A stretch of 58,846 nt of DNA from Planctomycetaceae bacterium (lineage in GTDB: Bacteria; Planctomycetota; Planctomycetia; Pirellulales; Pirellulaceae). The position numbers and the translations under genes were made by a program. The notes under the pieces were generated by a model, which was not told the DNA's origin, ran no database searches, and worked only from the letters and a program-made list of their open reading frames with translations. Shown here piece by piece: positions 7,531 through 16,456 of this stretch; the stretch's first letter is position 1; every line of letters starts with the position of its first letter. The DNA lies in assembly GCA_021298315.1 (NCBI GenBank), contig JAJTFC010000013.1, positions 1 through 58,846 on the forward strand. The letters run 5' to 3'.

Positions 7531-9057
7531 CTACTTGGGTAGCCTCCAATGACTTTCCGATTCAAAGATGCTTTTGTGTAACCGACCATAGGGACGATTG
7601 GCATAGTGCTTTAGCAAATCGTCTTTTGTTTTGTGTGACAAAAGTAGTTGAGCTAAATCTTCATGTGCTTCTCTGGCAAGGTAATTGCTTAGGGTCTTAC
7701 GCAGCTTGCCAATTGAAAGAGATCGTGACACTTGACCTTGTTTCGTAGCGTATTCAATTGCATTTTCATAACGAGTAATGAACCTGCTTTCTGGCTTTTC
7801 GGTACTAGGTAAATTTAGACCAAGCTCTTTGTAAATATCGTTGTCCAGATATAGGGGTTCGCCGTTCTCCGTAAAAAGAAATTTCCATCCCAGTTCCTTG
7901 CAATGGGACACTTGAGCCTTGACCAGATCGGCAACCCAACTCCAAAGATACGCTTCGCTGTGCGTATAGCCCTTTATGCGATGCCCGATGAACCAGGAGC
8001 CAACGAGTTGGCAGTTTATTGTTTTTGCATATGGGTGCGGTTTATCGAAAACAAAATGCTCCAATCGCATTCGTCCTAGTTCTGCTGGACCTGATCCGGT
8101 GTTCAATCCCAATCCAATCAAGAGCTTGGTTAGAGGCTGAGCATTAGCATAGATTTTGATAAGCTCATTCGGTTCCCAGTATCGGTCATCCCGTATCTCA
8201 TTGTTCTTTGCATCGTTCAATGTTCGCCGTACTCGTCGATCTATTGAAGCTAATTTCGGGCATACCCAATCTGCCGTGTTCTCAAGCCAACGGCAAAATC
8301 TGTAAAACTCAGTGATCTGATTTTCGCAATAGCTTTTGGCTGTTACCGTTCCTCTTTTGTTGAGTGGACGATTGCAATAATGGTCAACAACTTTCTTGAT
8401 TTTTGTGAAGTCGAACTCATACAGCTTGCAATCGTCAAGAAGGCTTTTGAATGCGTTGATCTGCTTACCAACTCGCACACTTCCTTGATATCCTCCTTTG
8501 TAGTTTGCGACTCGATCCTTCCTGTATGCACTTACCTTTTGATGCAGTCCTTCGGTGGAGAGCTTTGTAGGCATCTTGAGGCCCGCAGCTTGAAGTGCGA
8601 AATCAGCGTTGAGTTCCTTTGCAAGATTTGCAATTTTCTCGTCTACGAATTCCTTATTTGCTTCTGCACTTTGGATCATCAGTTCCATATCGGGTGTGGC
8701 AATCTTTAATCCCGGCATCAACTGTTGACTGCTAATCACTTTCCGAGCGTACTCTACCGGATCGTCAGACTTGGCCCAGAAAGTTGGCGGTTCGCCTGCT
8801 GCAATCTTTTTTGCAAGCTCCAGCATCCCTGGAGTCCAATATCCACTAAGGGTCTTTCCCCCGTTCTCGTACAGGTAGCGGATTAGCTCTAGTCTCTTGG
8901 CCCCTTCGTCCCCCGTGCTGACACTGAATCTACAAGTCTTGATCTTGCAGTCTTTGGGATCGTAATATGTGCCGACTGCTCGTCGAGACTCTGACGCTGA
9001 ATTGAACTTGCGATTGTATGTTTTTGGGCGGCGGCTAGTCATTGCGAGATGGATCAT
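7531..9057 (-). CDS. int: Tyrosine recombinase / integrase of the tRNA-Ser element
   Basis: 508 residues. The C-terminal half carries a tyrosine-recombinase catalytic domain: LGLNTGSGPAELGRMRLEHF at the box I position, LRKTLSNYLAREAHEDLAQLLLSHKTKDDLLKHYANR with the second Arg, the late His and the nucleophilic Tyr. Box I normally reads TGLRxxEL; here the Arg position is Gly, and the His three residues before the second Arg is Gly. Similar box I changes occur, from memory, in other planctomycete integrases. The N-terminal half should bind arm sites and includes a core-binding region. The gene lies beside the tRNA with arm repeats just upstream, the canonical place for the integrase that formed this island. 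Confidence 0.85.
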   Translation of the reverse strand: MIHLAMTSRRPKTYNRKFNSASESRRAVGTYYDPKDCKIKTCRFSVSTGDEGAKRLELIRYLYENGGKTLSGYWTPGMLELAKKIAAGEPPTFWAKSDDPVEYARKVISSQQLMPGLKIATPDMELMIQSAEANKEFVDEKIANLAKELNADFALQAAGLKMPTKLSTEGLHQKVSAYRKDRVANYKGGYQGSVRVGKQINAFKSLLDDCKLYEFDFTKIKKVVDHYCNRPLNKRGTVTAKSYCENQITEFYRFCRWLENTADWVCPKLASIDRRVRRTLNDAKNNEIRDDRYWEPNELIKIYANAQPLTKLLIGLGLNTGSGPAELGRMRLEHFVFDKPHPYAKTINCQLVGSWFIGHRIKGYTHSEAYLWSWVADLVKAQVSHCKELGWKFLFTENGEPLYLDNDIYKELGLNLPSTEKPESRFITRYENAIEYATKQGQVSRSLSIGKLRKTLSNYLAREAHEDLAQLLLSHKTKDDLLKHYANRPYGRLHKSIFESESHWRLPK

Positions 9058-9075
9058 GCGGTAGATTCAGGAAAC

Positions 9076-9098
9076 GAAACTACCGCCAAACTACCATC
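9076..9098. promoter_or_regulatory. Right arm-type repeat of the tRNA-Ser element
   Basis: Exact copy of the 23 bases at 4036-4058, followed by one further GAAACTACCG unit. It lies between the integrase start and the att core. Probable integrase arm-binding site that also overlaps the integrase promoter. Confidence 0.5.
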
Positions 9099-9165
9099 GA
9101 AACTACCGTGGCACTAGCCAACCCCAAGAAAACCAGCGAATTGCAGGGTCGGCGGCAAGAAAAAG

Positions 9166-9252
9166 CGGATGGGGAGGGATTCGAACCCCCGGTAGCCTTA
9201 CGACTACTCCGGTTTTCAAGACCGGTGCATTAAACCGCTCTGCCACCCATCC
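9166..9252 (-). tRNA. tRNA-Ser (anticodon UGA)
   Basis: 87 nt on the minus strand, 5' GGATGGG ... CCCATCC-G 3' acceptor stem, D arm GCAGAGCGG, anticodon loop CTTGAAA giving UGA, a long class II variable arm, and T arm with TTCGAAT. CCA is not encoded. The 3' 17 bases are the attachment core used by the integrated elements. Integration leaves the tRNA intact because the element end restores the 3' part. Confidence 0.95.
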
Positions 9253-9258
9253 TACCAA

Positions 9259-9302
9259 TGTTTTTACAGGTTTTTCGTGATGTTTTTACAGGTTTTTCGT
9301 GA
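9259..9302. repeat. Perfect 22-bp tandem duplication upstream of tRNA-Ser
   Basis: Two adjacent identical 22-base units (TTTTTACAGGTTTTTCGTGA is most of the unit). They lie 7 bases before the 5' end of the tRNA gene, in its promoter region. The rest of the spacer up to 9461 shows nothing recognisable. Confidence 0.6.
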
Positions 9303-9461
9303 GCCCGACTCCTAAAGCCAACTCCGATTACCTCTATCCTACGCTTATGAACGCTCCAACGAAGCCTTCCTGACGATCGGCTATTCTAAGCAAGACACCA
9401 TAAATGTCTATACGCTCGGACTTACGCAAAAATTTAACGGGATAACGGACCTATAGGACTG

Positions 9462-10259
9462 CTAAACGGCGACCGGGGCTTCGATACCCGGATGCGGATC
9501 ATATCCCTCAAGCTTCAAATCCTCCCATCCGTAATCCAATACACTGGGCTTGTTGCTGATGACCTTGAGCACAGGGAACGCTCTAGGTTGACGCGACAAC
9601 TGCTCTTGGCACTGCTGGACGTGATTGTCATAGATGTGTGCATCACCCAGCGTATGGATAAATTCCCCAGGCTCGAGACCTGTGGATCGCGCCAGCAAGA
9701 TCGTTAGCAATGCATACGATGCGATGTTGTAGGGCACCCCCAAAAACATGTCCGCACTCCGCTGGTACAACTGACAACTAAGCCGCCCTTTTGCCACGTA
9801 GAATTGAAATAACGTGTGGCACGGTGGTAACTTCATCTTGTCGACATCCGCGACATTCCACGCACTGACAATCAATCGCCTCGAATCCGGATTCTTGCGA
9901 ATCATCTCCTGAACCTGGCTGATCTGATCGATCACCCTTCCATCCGGACACTCCCAGGATCGCCACTGCTTACCATAGACCGGGCCGAGCTCACCGTTCT
10001 CATCTGCCCACTCGTCCCATATCGTCACCTTGTGCTCATGAAGATACTTCAGGTTGGTTTCCCCCCGAAGAAACCAAAACAACTCGTGCGCTATAAACCG
10101 AAACGATAGCCGCTTGGTCGTCAGCAATGGGAACGTATCGACGAGCGAAAAACGCATCTGGGCCCCAAAAATACTTCGCGTACCAGTACCGGTCCGATCC
10201 GACTTGGGCTCCCCATGATCAAAGATGTGTCGCAATAGATCCAAGTACTGCTGTTCCAT
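9462..10259 (-). CDS. thyA: Thymidylate synthase
   Basis: Converts dUMP to dTMP with methylene-tetrahydrofolate. 265 residues from ATG 10259, matching the ~264 of classical ThyA; a longer frame to 10313 would overlap the upstream gene and is rejected. Visible motifs: [28 protein letters not shown] at the N-terminus (phosphate loop Arg), the catalytic [30 protein letters not shown] and [12 protein letters not shown]. It lies 23 bases downstream of the methyltransferase gene, in the panD-methyltransferase-thyA direction. No folA/DHFR partner follows; the tRNA island begins instead. Confidence 0.97.
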   Translation of the reverse strand: MEQQYLDLLRHIFDHGEPKSDRTGTGTRSIFGAQMRFSLVDTFPLLTTKRLSFRFIAHELFWFLRGETNLKYLHEHKVTIWDEWADENGELGPVYGKQWRSWECPDGRVIDQISQVQEMIRKNPDSRRLIVSAWNVADVDKMKLPPCHTLFQFYVAKGRLSCQLYQRSADMFLGVPYNIASYALLTILLARSTGLEPGEFIHTLGDAHIYDNHVQQCQEQLSRQPRAFPVLKVISNKPSVLDYGWEDLKLEGYDPHPGIEAPVAV

Positions 10260-10282
10260 AATCGTTCGAACCGATCGCTCGC

Positions 10283-10960
10283 TTAAGCTGGTTTTCGATA
10301 AGCCACTGTCCAATGCCGATCACTGCTTTGCACTATGCATGAAGATTCAATCCCAAGCCGTCCCAAAAGTTCCGTGAGCTCATCGAGCCTCAGCGCCGCT
10401 TCGAGACTCTGACGCAACAACTGCTGCGATCGCTCGCTTTCAGAACCAGCATGCAAAGCCACCAATCGCTCGACTTCTTGCTTGCTATCGGGCCTGAAAA
10501 GATCCCTGACAAAAAGCACCCCAGAAGGCCTTAGCACCCTGAGCGATTCGGCAAAGAAACTCTCGCACTCGGGTAAATGATGCACCAAGGAATTGCTGAT
10601 GACTGCATCAAAAAACTCACGACCAAATACCAACTTCTTGGCATCCCCGCGATGCAATTGGATGCGATCGAGCATGTGATTGAGCTCGATGTTGTAACGA
10701 GCCAACTCGAGCATCTCGGTCGAAGCATCCGATGCCATGACTCGCACCGAAGGAACCTGCATGCACAATTCGACGGGTATCCGTGCCGTACCCGTTCCTA
10801 AATCGAGAATGTCCCTCCCAAGGGCCAATCCGCCTTGGGTTGCATAAGCAATAAAATCGGTCACAAACGCTCGATTGACTTCCGAAAAGTCCATGTCGTT
10901 GTAGTCGATGGCCTCCTGCAGATCCTCCATCACCTCGGGCTCTAATACTCGATCAATCAT
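10283..10960 (-). CDS. Class I SAM-dependent methyltransferase
   Basis: 225 residues with the standard fold: motif [16 protein letters not shown] (~residue 50), motif II acidic [45 protein letters not shown] covering motifs IV-VI. The VHHL segment resembles ubiquinone/menaquinone-type methyltransferases, but the substrate is not evident. Located between panD (27 bases upstream) and thyA (23 bases downstream), probably one transcript. Cytosolic. Confidence 0.85.
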   Translation of the reverse strand: MIDRVLEPEVMEDLQEAIDYNDMDFSEVNRAFVTDFIAYATQGGLALGRDILDLGTGTARIPVELCMQVPSVRVMASDASTEMLELARYNIELNHMLDRIQLHRGDAKKLVFGREFFDAVISNSLVHHLPECESFFAESLRVLRPSGVLFVRDLFRPDSKQEVERLVALHAGSESERSQQLLRQSLEAALRLDELTELLGRLGIESSCIVQSSDRHWTVAYRKPA

Positions 10961-10987
10961 GGCAACTCCCCAGTGCGATCAAGGACT

Positions 10988-11410
10988 CTAACAACAGTCG
11001 TCCACGGGCATGTCTCCAACTCCTCGACGACGCGGGCCGGGGATTTCCCGACCCGTGTACGTGATCCGATTGTTGGCATCGACAAACACCACTTTGGGCT
11101 CTGGTACACGCACCTCGTTTTGACTCTCGGCGATGAATCCAAACGTCGCAATGATGATCACATCCCCAGGGCGTACCAAATGGGCCGCCGCTCCATTGAT
11201 GCATACATCGGTCGACCCTTGCTCTCCCAAAATGGCATAGGTCTCAAGGCGTGTGCCTCGGGTAACGTCCCAAACATGCACCGACTCAAAGGGAGCGATT
11301 CCAGCCGCAAGCATCAGATCCGGCGGGATCGTAAGGGAACCCTCGTAATGCAAGTCTGCTTGGGTCACCGTTGCACGGTGGATTTTCGAGCGAAGAAACT
11401 TTCTTAACAT
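10988..11410 (-). CDS. panD: Aspartate 1-decarboxylase
   Basis: Makes beta-alanine from aspartate for pantothenate/CoA synthesis. 140 residues, slightly longer than E. coli PanD (126). The self-cleavage site that generates the pyruvoyl cofactor is seen as HYEGS at residues ~21-25 (Gly-Ser), followed by LTIPPDLMLAAGI. Also visible are ETYAILGEQGSTDVCINGAAAHLVRPGDVIIIATF and a C-terminal VFVDANNRI. First gene of a probable panD-methyltransferase-thyA transcript. Confidence 0.96.
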   Translation of the reverse strand: MLRKFLRSKIHRATVTQADLHYEGSLTIPPDLMLAAGIAPFESVHVWDVTRGTRLETYAILGEQGSTDVCINGAAAHLVRPGDVIIIATFGFIAESQNEVRVPEPKVVFVDANNRITYTGREIPGPRRRGVGDMPVDDCC

Positions 11411-11493
11411 GCCCCCAATTGTGATGCGTTCAGGGGGTTTCGGCTACCTCTAATTGAGCCTGGGATTTCCAAGCGAATTCGCAAACAGTAGGT

Positions 11494-13296
11494 CTATCGC
11501 CCAGAACCCGTTGCGATCTGCCGAGCAATTTCCAGACCCTTGTCCAAGACTCGGTCGGCTTTGCCCTGCTGGGCCGGATCGATCGCCGTCTGCAAAACCG
11601 GTCGTTGGGCGGTCAAATTCGTACCGGTCTCGGTTCCCCCCAGCGTCGAATCACCCAGTGTCGAATCTCCCAGCGTCGAATTTCCCTGGGCAGCACTCCC
11701 TCCAACAGGAGGCTTAAGCGCCACAAGGGTCGATGGACTGGCCGGAGGATCCTCTGGCACCAAAACGTGCGGAGTGATCCCTCGCTGACTGATGGCCGTA
11801 CCACTTGGGGAGTAAAATCGACTGACGGTCAAACGCAGGCCACCAATTCCCCGGTCGCTGGGGAACACACCTTGGACACTCCCTTTTCCGTACGAGATCT
11901 GTCCGACGATGTAACCTCGATCGTGATCGCGAATCGCACCTGCGAAAATCTCACTGGCACTTGCGCTATCTCCATCGATCAACACCACCAATGGGATGTC
12001 CCATGTCCCGGCCGCATGCGCCGTGTAGTTGCGATTCTCGGCGGTGTTTCGCCCTCGTGTCGAGACGATGCCACCTCGCACCAAAAAGTTATCTGCCAAT
12101 TCCACTGCCGACTCGAGCAAACCTCCTGGATTGCGCCGCAAATCGATCACCAGCGACTTCATCCCACGAGCGCTCAAATCGAACATCGCGCGAGACACCT
12201 CGCTAACGGTCGTCTTTTGAAAGTTCGTGATGCGGATGTAACCAACTTGACCGTCTTGCATCTGCGAGAGTGCCACACTGGGTATCTCGACCCGCTTGCG
12301 TACCACATCGATGGCGACGCTCTGATCACCACCCGAGGAGATCACCAGCTTCACTCGGCTGTTCTCTGGCCCTCGAAGCATGTCTGCAGCACGCTTGGCT
12401 CCAATACTTACAACCGACTGACCATCGACCTCCAGAATGTAATGCCCTGGCAGCAAGCCAGCCTCGGCTGCCGGACTCCCCTTGAATACATCGACGATCC
12501 TAAGCTCGACACCTTCGGCCCACAGTTCGACACCTAGTCCAATGAGGTTGCCCTCGATTTGAGACATGATCTCTCGATACTCACCAGGGGTGAGGATCGA
12601 CGAATAAGGATCCAACAGACCGACCGAGCCGCTGATGAATTCAAAGATCGTGGCCGTGGGGTTCAAGCCGATTTGCTCTTGGGCCTGACCGGCGACCAAC
12701 TGCACGAGCCCCTTTAGCTCGCTAGCGCTGCTGATCCGCTTGCCGAAGACCAATCGATGGACATTGCGTCGAAAGTTCTCGGTGGACGCCGATGGTGTCT
12801 TGGGCAAATGCTTTTGCAGAAAATCTCGCTCGGTCAGTGCGACTTCTAGGAAAGCTGTCCCGTAGAGTGCTAGCTTCGCATAGTCGACTGAATCGACGTA
12901 ATAGGTTTCGAGCTTCGATACGACGTCTTGATAGACCTCTAAGGCCTGTGCGGGCGTGGAACGTTCCACGCTTTCTATAAAAGACCGATCCGCATATCGC
13001 CTCGTGACATCCAAATGGACGCGGGAGATTTGCATCCGTTCGGTGATCTGCTTGTTGAGCGGCAGGACTTTGAGCGACTTCTCGTAGTGCTGGATCGCCT
13101 CTTGCCAACGCCTCTGCTGCTCGAGCGCCTTACCGACGCGCAATACCTCTTCGGCTTGCAACGTGGCATCGGACTCAGATGCCGTCCTTGATGTAGGGGT
13201 TGGGGATAGGGTCGTTTGAGCGGTGGCCAAGTCGCTGCACATCCATGCAAGACAGCAACTGGCTGCTAAAACAAAAGGTCGAAGGGGCTGTAGCAT
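11494..13296 (-). CDS. Carboxy-terminal processing protease (CtpA/S41 family) with TPR and PDZ
   Basis: 600 residues. A signal peptide (LAASCCLAWMCSDLATAQ) sends it to the periplasm. Residues ~48-80 form a TPR-like motif (ALEQQRRWQEAIQHYEKSLKVLP). The PDZ domain spans ~250-335 and the S41 peptidase ~345-515. The catalytic dyad is Ser446 in GDSASASEI and Lys471 in SYGKGSVQG, with LRRNPGG as substrate-binding loop. It is a tail-specific endopeptidase likely active on envelope proteins. The C-terminal tail after ~535 is low-complexity and includes a 15-bp tandem repeat. Transcribed alone from the 13297-13608 spacer. Confidence 0.93.
   Translation of the reverse strand: MLQPLRPFVLAASCCLAWMCSDLATAQTTLSPTPTSRTASESDATLQAEEVLRVGKALEQQRRWQEAIQHYEKSLKVLPLNKQITERMQISRVHLDVTRRYADRSFIESVERSTPAQALEVYQDVVSKLETYYVDSVDYAKLALYGTAFLEVALTERDFLQKHLPKTPSASTENFRRNVHRLVFGKRISSASELKGLVQLVAGQAQEQIGLNPTATIFEFISGSVGLLDPYSSILTPGEYREIMSQIEGNLIGLGVELWAEGVELRIVDVFKGSPAAEAGLLPGHYILEVDGQSVVSIGAKRAADMLRGPENSRVKLVISSGGDQSVAIDVVRKRVEIPSVALSQMQDGQVGYIRITNFQKTTVSEVSRAMFDLSARGMKSLVIDLRRNPGGLLESAVELADNFLVRGGIVSTRGRNTAENRNYTAHAAGTWDIPLVVLIDGDSASASEIFAGAIRDHDRGYIVGQISYGKGSVQGVFPSDRGIGGLRLTVSRFYSPSGTAISQRGITPHVLVPEDPPASPSTLVALKPPVGGSAAQGNSTLGDSTLGDSTLGGTETGTNLTAQRPVLQTAIDPAQQGKADRVLDKGLEIARQIATGSGR
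11641..11685. repeat. 15-bp tandem repeat within the protease gene
   Basis: Three adjacent copies of CAG(C/T)GTCGAAT(C/T)(A/T)CC, each encoding GDSTL on the minus strand, in the C-terminal tail of the CtpA-like protease. Being in frame, copy-number change would only alter tail length. Confidence 0.7.
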
Positions 13297-13608
13297 TCTG
13301 GATAACTAGACAAGATGGAAAGTGCACGGATGTTAGGCTCGCGAGTATAAAGCGCTAATTGCGAAGGTCAAAAAACGATCGCAAGTTTTCGGTTATGCAT
13401 TCGGCACAACCCTCAGAGCTTAACATCACCGATCACTACGTGACGCAAATTGGGATAGTAACGACCAAGAATCCCTTCCAGTTACCCGAGCAAGTCAATC
13501 TCGCTTGGCATTTGCATCCTGCAAAGTTGTCCATTTCCAACGAAACACTCTACGCACCAAGACACCCTCGGGCAATGCCCTTGCTTGCCCCCAAGCGATC
13601 CGGCTCCA
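13297..13608. other. Intergenic region, protease promoter / operon end
   Basis: 312 bases between the start of the CtpA-like gene and the stop of the Gfo/Idh gene, both on the minus strand. It should contain the protease promoter and the end of the lipid A operon transcript. No clear terminator hairpin or known motif was seen. Confidence 0.4.
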
Positions 13609-14652
13609 CTACGCCGCAGGGCGCAGGACTCTAAGACGACCGTTGGTGATCTGATGGGTGATCGCGCAAGCTACCTCGAGAGCTCGAATCGCTCCGACTC
13701 CAGAGACGCGAGGCTCGCGATGTTGACGGATCGAATCGAAGAAATCGCTGTGCTCGGCCTCGATTGCATTGGCCGATGCCGGAGAAATCTCGGTGCGATC
13801 AAGCCACCGAGTAAACAGCTCGTCCTTGACCTTGATTCTCAAAGCCGGTTCAAGCTCGTCGGCTTGGAGCTCCCCACGTTGCACCTCAGCTGAGGCTTGG
13901 GTGGCTGTAAGCCGTCCCGCAGAGAAATCCAGCTCGTACCACTGATGCTGAGCTTGGATCTCCATGACCCGAGCTGCACTCGAAGAGATCCGCGATGCTC
14001 GCAAATGGGCTCTTGCCCCATTTTGAAACTCCAAATCCGCAATCGCTAAATCCTCATGCCTACCCAACACGCAACGTCCTGTTGCGCGAATATTCGTCAA
14101 TGGCGAATCGATGACACTGAGGATCAAATCCAAATCGTGGATCATCAAGTCCAAGACGATTCCGATATCGGTACTGCGCCCTGTGTAGACACCCTCACGG
14201 CGACTTTCGATGTACTTGATGCTCGATGGCTCCAATCGGGATCGAAGTTCCTCCCAAACCGGATTGAATCTCTCGACGTGACCGACTTGCAATCGCAGAT
14301 GATTGGCTGACGCGAGACTCGCAAGCTCCCTGGCTTGCTGCAGACTGGCAGCTATCGGTTTTTCGATCAGCGCATGAATACCGTTGGATAATGCCCAATG
14401 GCCTACTTCGTGATGGAATACTGTCGGTGTAGCGATCACGATCGCATCGATTGGATCAGCAATCTGCTTGGGATCGCAGAAAGTCGCAACCCCGAGGTTC
14501 TCCTTGATCCAATCTCTGGACGCTCTTACCGGGTCGCAGACCCCCAGGAGCTTGCAATCGCTTCGAGCTGCAAGCAACTTGGCATGAATTCGCCCCAAAT
14601 GGCCGGCCCCGACAAGAGCCACCGCAAGTTTTTTCGAGGGGTCCAAATCCAT
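13609..14652 (-). CDS. Gfo/Idh/MocA-family oxidoreductase linked to lipid A genes
   Basis: 347 residues. The N-terminal Rossmann fold has the NAD(P)-binding motif VGAGHLGRIHAKLLA and IDAIVIATPTVFHHEVG; the family EKPIA motif (ALIEKPIAAS, ~residue 95) supplies the catalytic lysine. The C-terminal half is the substrate-binding beta-sheet domain. It is the last gene of a Skp-lpxC-lpxA operon (29 bases after lpxA), so the substrate is probably a UDP-sugar of lipid A synthesis. GnnA, which oxidises UDP-GlcNAc at C3 before amination, belongs to this family, but no gnnB-type aminotransferase is adjacent. Family certain, substrate inferred. Confidence 0.88.
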   Translation of the reverse strand: MDLDPSKKLAVALVGAGHLGRIHAKLLAARSDCKLLGVCDPVRASRDWIKENLGVATFCDPKQIADPIDAIVIATPTVFHHEVGHWALSNGIHALIEKPIAASLQQARELASLASANHLRLQVGHVERFNPVWEELRSRLEPSSIKYIESRREGVYTGRSTDIGIVLDLMIHDLDLILSVIDSPLTNIRATGRCVLGRHEDLAIADLEFQNGARAHLRASRISSSAARVMEIQAQHQWYELDFSAGRLTATQASAEVQRGELQADELEPALRIKVKDELFTRWLDRTEISPASANAIEAEHSDFFDSIRQHREPRVSGVGAIRALEVACAITHQITNGRLRVLRPAA

Positions 14653-14681
14653 GTCGTTACCTCAAGGTTTTGGGGGTTCAA

Positions 14682-15488
14682 TCAAGCAGCCGCGCGGCGG
14701 TCGCGTCCACGTCCATGGCGACCTTCGGAGGAATTCTCAATGAATGCAAACAAGGTCTCTAGCTCTGGGGTGAGTATCCCATCGCCTTGAAGGATCTCAC
14801 GAGCATGCTTGACCCCAACCTTGGATCGATAGAGCAACTTGTGGGCTTCACCGATGGCTCGGATTGCCGAAGTGGTAAAGTTCTTTCTCTTGAGGGCCAC
14901 GACATTCACGCAGCGAGGTCGGGCTGGGAAACCTTCGGCCAGCATAAAAGGCGGGACGTCTTGAAGCACTCGGGAAAGTCCACTGACGAAGCTATAGCAA
15001 CCGATCGAAGCGAAATGATGGACTGCCACTCCGCCGCTTAAGGTCGCGTCGTGTTCGACTCGCACGTGCCCGCCGAGCATCACGTTGTTGGCAGTGATCA
15101 CTCGGTCTTCGATCACACAGTCGTGGGCGATGTGGGAGGTTGCCATGAAATAGCATTGGCTACCGATCGATGTAACGCCTTGATCCTTCTCGGTTCCGCG
15201 ATTGACCGTTGTGCACTCGCGAAAGACATTGCAATCGCCGATGACGACCTGGGTTGGAGATCCTTGATACGAAAGATCTTGCGGCTCTCCGCCGATGACA
15301 CAACCGGTAAAGAAACGATTGTCGCGACCGATGGTCGTATGGCCGGTGATTGTCACCCCATTGTCGAGTCTCGTACCACGCCCGATCCGTACATGCGGTC
15401 CAATCACGCAATGATGGCCGATGCGAACCTCTTCATCGAGTTCGGCTCGGGGATCCACCACAGCGGTATGAGCGATGATCGTTGACAT
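14682..15488 (-). CDS. lpxA: Acyl-ACP--UDP-N-acetylglucosamine O-acyltransferase
   Basis: First step of lipid A synthesis, 3-acylation of UDP-GlcNAc. 268 residues (E. coli 262). It starts with IIAHTAVVDPRAELDEEVRIGHHCVIGP and continues as left-handed beta-helix hexapeptide repeats. The catalytic histidine is in SHIAHDC, and the GEPQDLSYQG loop is typical of LpxA. The C-terminal helical part (KNFTTSAIRAIGEAHKLLY) corresponds to the acyl-ACP-binding region. It lies between lpxC (45 bases upstream) and the oxidoreductase gene. The Arg/Gly-rich tail is extra. Confidence 0.95.
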   Translation of the reverse strand: MSTIIAHTAVVDPRAELDEEVRIGHHCVIGPHVRIGRGTRLDNGVTITGHTTIGRDNRFFTGCVIGGEPQDLSYQGSPTQVVIGDCNVFRECTTVNRGTEKDQGVTSIGSQCYFMATSHIAHDCVIEDRVITANNVMLGGHVRVEHDATLSGGVAVHHFASIGCYSFVSGLSRVLQDVPPFMLAEGFPARPRCVNVVALKRKNFTTSAIRAIGEAHKLLYRSKVGVKHAREILQGDGILTPELETLFAFIENSSEGRHGRGRDRRAAA

Positions 15489-15533
15489 GTCCTGGGTCCG
15501 CTTTCTATCGTTCTTCAGTTGTTGTTTAAATTT

Positions 15534-16412
15534 CTAGGCTGCTTTGATCAGCGACTCATCAGGATCGAGTTGGAGATTTCGAATCTGCTGAGCCATCCGT
15601 CCGTTGAGGTTATGCCCACTGCGGCAGGCAAAGACCATCCCTTCGAGTCGATACCCACACAGCGCCAAATCCCCGATCAAATCCAATAGCTTGTGCCTCG
15701 AACACTCATCTGGAAATCGCAGTTGATTGTCGATAGGACCCGAGTCACCAAAGATCACCAAGTCGCGGTGGGTCACATGCTGGGCGACTCCACTTTGCTG
15801 CAACTTCATCGCTTCGGCGTGCGTCAAAAACGTTCTGGCCGGTGCAATCGAAGTAAGAAACTCCGCAGGACTTAGCAAACAAGTCGATGAGGAGGATGGG
15901 ATCGGACTACCTTGACCATAATCCAAGTGATACACCAAGGTTAATCCAGCTTGTTCGGATGCATTGGCCTGGACGTACACTTGCTGATCACCCAAGCGAA
16001 TCGATTCGCCTATCTTGAAGGTTCTTGCTTGCCGATCGCTCGTCACGCGACCCGCTTGCTCGATCGCAAGGGCAATTGCATAAGCACTGCCGTCCATCGC
16101 AGGCATCTCGGCTCCGTCGCATTCGATGATGCAATTGTCGATTCCCATTCCATAGAGGGCCGCAAGCACATGCTCGACCATCTCGACACTCGCACCGTCG
16201 CAAACAAGCTTGGTTCGCAACTGCGCATCGCTTCGGTACTCTGCCAGGGCTGGAATCATCGGTTCGCCGGTAAGATCGATTCGGCGAAACACGATCCCAG
16301 TATCAGGCTCTGCCGGCAAAAACGTCAGCGAAACGTTCTTGCCAGTCCAGTAACCTCGGCCGCTGACACGAGCGACATGGGCAATCGTCTTTTGGAAAGG
16401 AATCTGCATCAT
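15534..16412 (-). CDS. lpxC: UDP-3-O-acyl-N-acetylglucosamine deacetylase
   Basis: Zinc-dependent committed step of lipid A synthesis. 292 residues, a stand-alone LpxC rather than the LpxC-FabZ fusion of some phyla. Motifs: QKTIAHVARVSGRGYWTGKNVSLTFLPA (domain I), zinc ligand His in VEMVEHVLAALYGMGIDN, MPAMDGSAYAI, TFLTHAEA and the second zinc site FPDECSRHKLLDLIGDLALCG, ending with the catalytic SGHNLNG. Start is one of two adjacent ATGs (16412/16409). The gene follows the Skp-like gene by 44 bases. Confidence 0.95.
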   Translation of the reverse strand: MMQIPFQKTIAHVARVSGRGYWTGKNVSLTFLPAEPDTGIVFRRIDLTGEPMIPALAEYRSDAQLRTKLVCDGASVEMVEHVLAALYGMGIDNCIIECDGAEMPAMDGSAYAIALAIEQAGRVTSDRQARTFKIGESIRLGDQQVYVQANASEQAGLTLVYHLDYGQGSPIPSSSSTCLLSPAEFLTSIAPARTFLTHAEAMKLQQSGVAQHVTHRDLVIFGDSGPIDNQLRFPDECSRHKLLDLIGDLALCGYRLEGMVFACRSGHNLNGRMAQQIRNLQLDPDESLIKAA

Positions 16413-16456
16413 CTTCGAAAGAAAATCCGTTTTCTAGCGATGGAACGACTCGCAGA

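Larger units (their letters stand above)
3950..9182. mobile_element. tRNA-Ser integrated element with Int, Xis-like, HUH Rep and resolvase
   Basis: About 5.2 kb between identical 17-bp cores at 3950-3966 and 9166-9182. The tyrosine integrase gene lies next to the intact tRNA, with a 23-bp repeat (AACTACCGCCAAACTACC is its core) at both ends (4036-4058 and 9076-9098), as expected for arm-type Int sites. Other contents are a membrane protein, serine resolvase, HUH Rep, excisionase-like HTH and HNH nuclease. There are no phage structural genes, so it is best described as an integrated rolling-circle plasmid or satellite-like element. AT content is visibly higher than in the chromosome to its right. 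Confidence 0.75.

Noticed and set aside
11605-12537. 310-residue open frame opposite the CtpA-like protease
   Set aside because: It is the antisense shadow of a gene with clear PDZ and S41 motifs.
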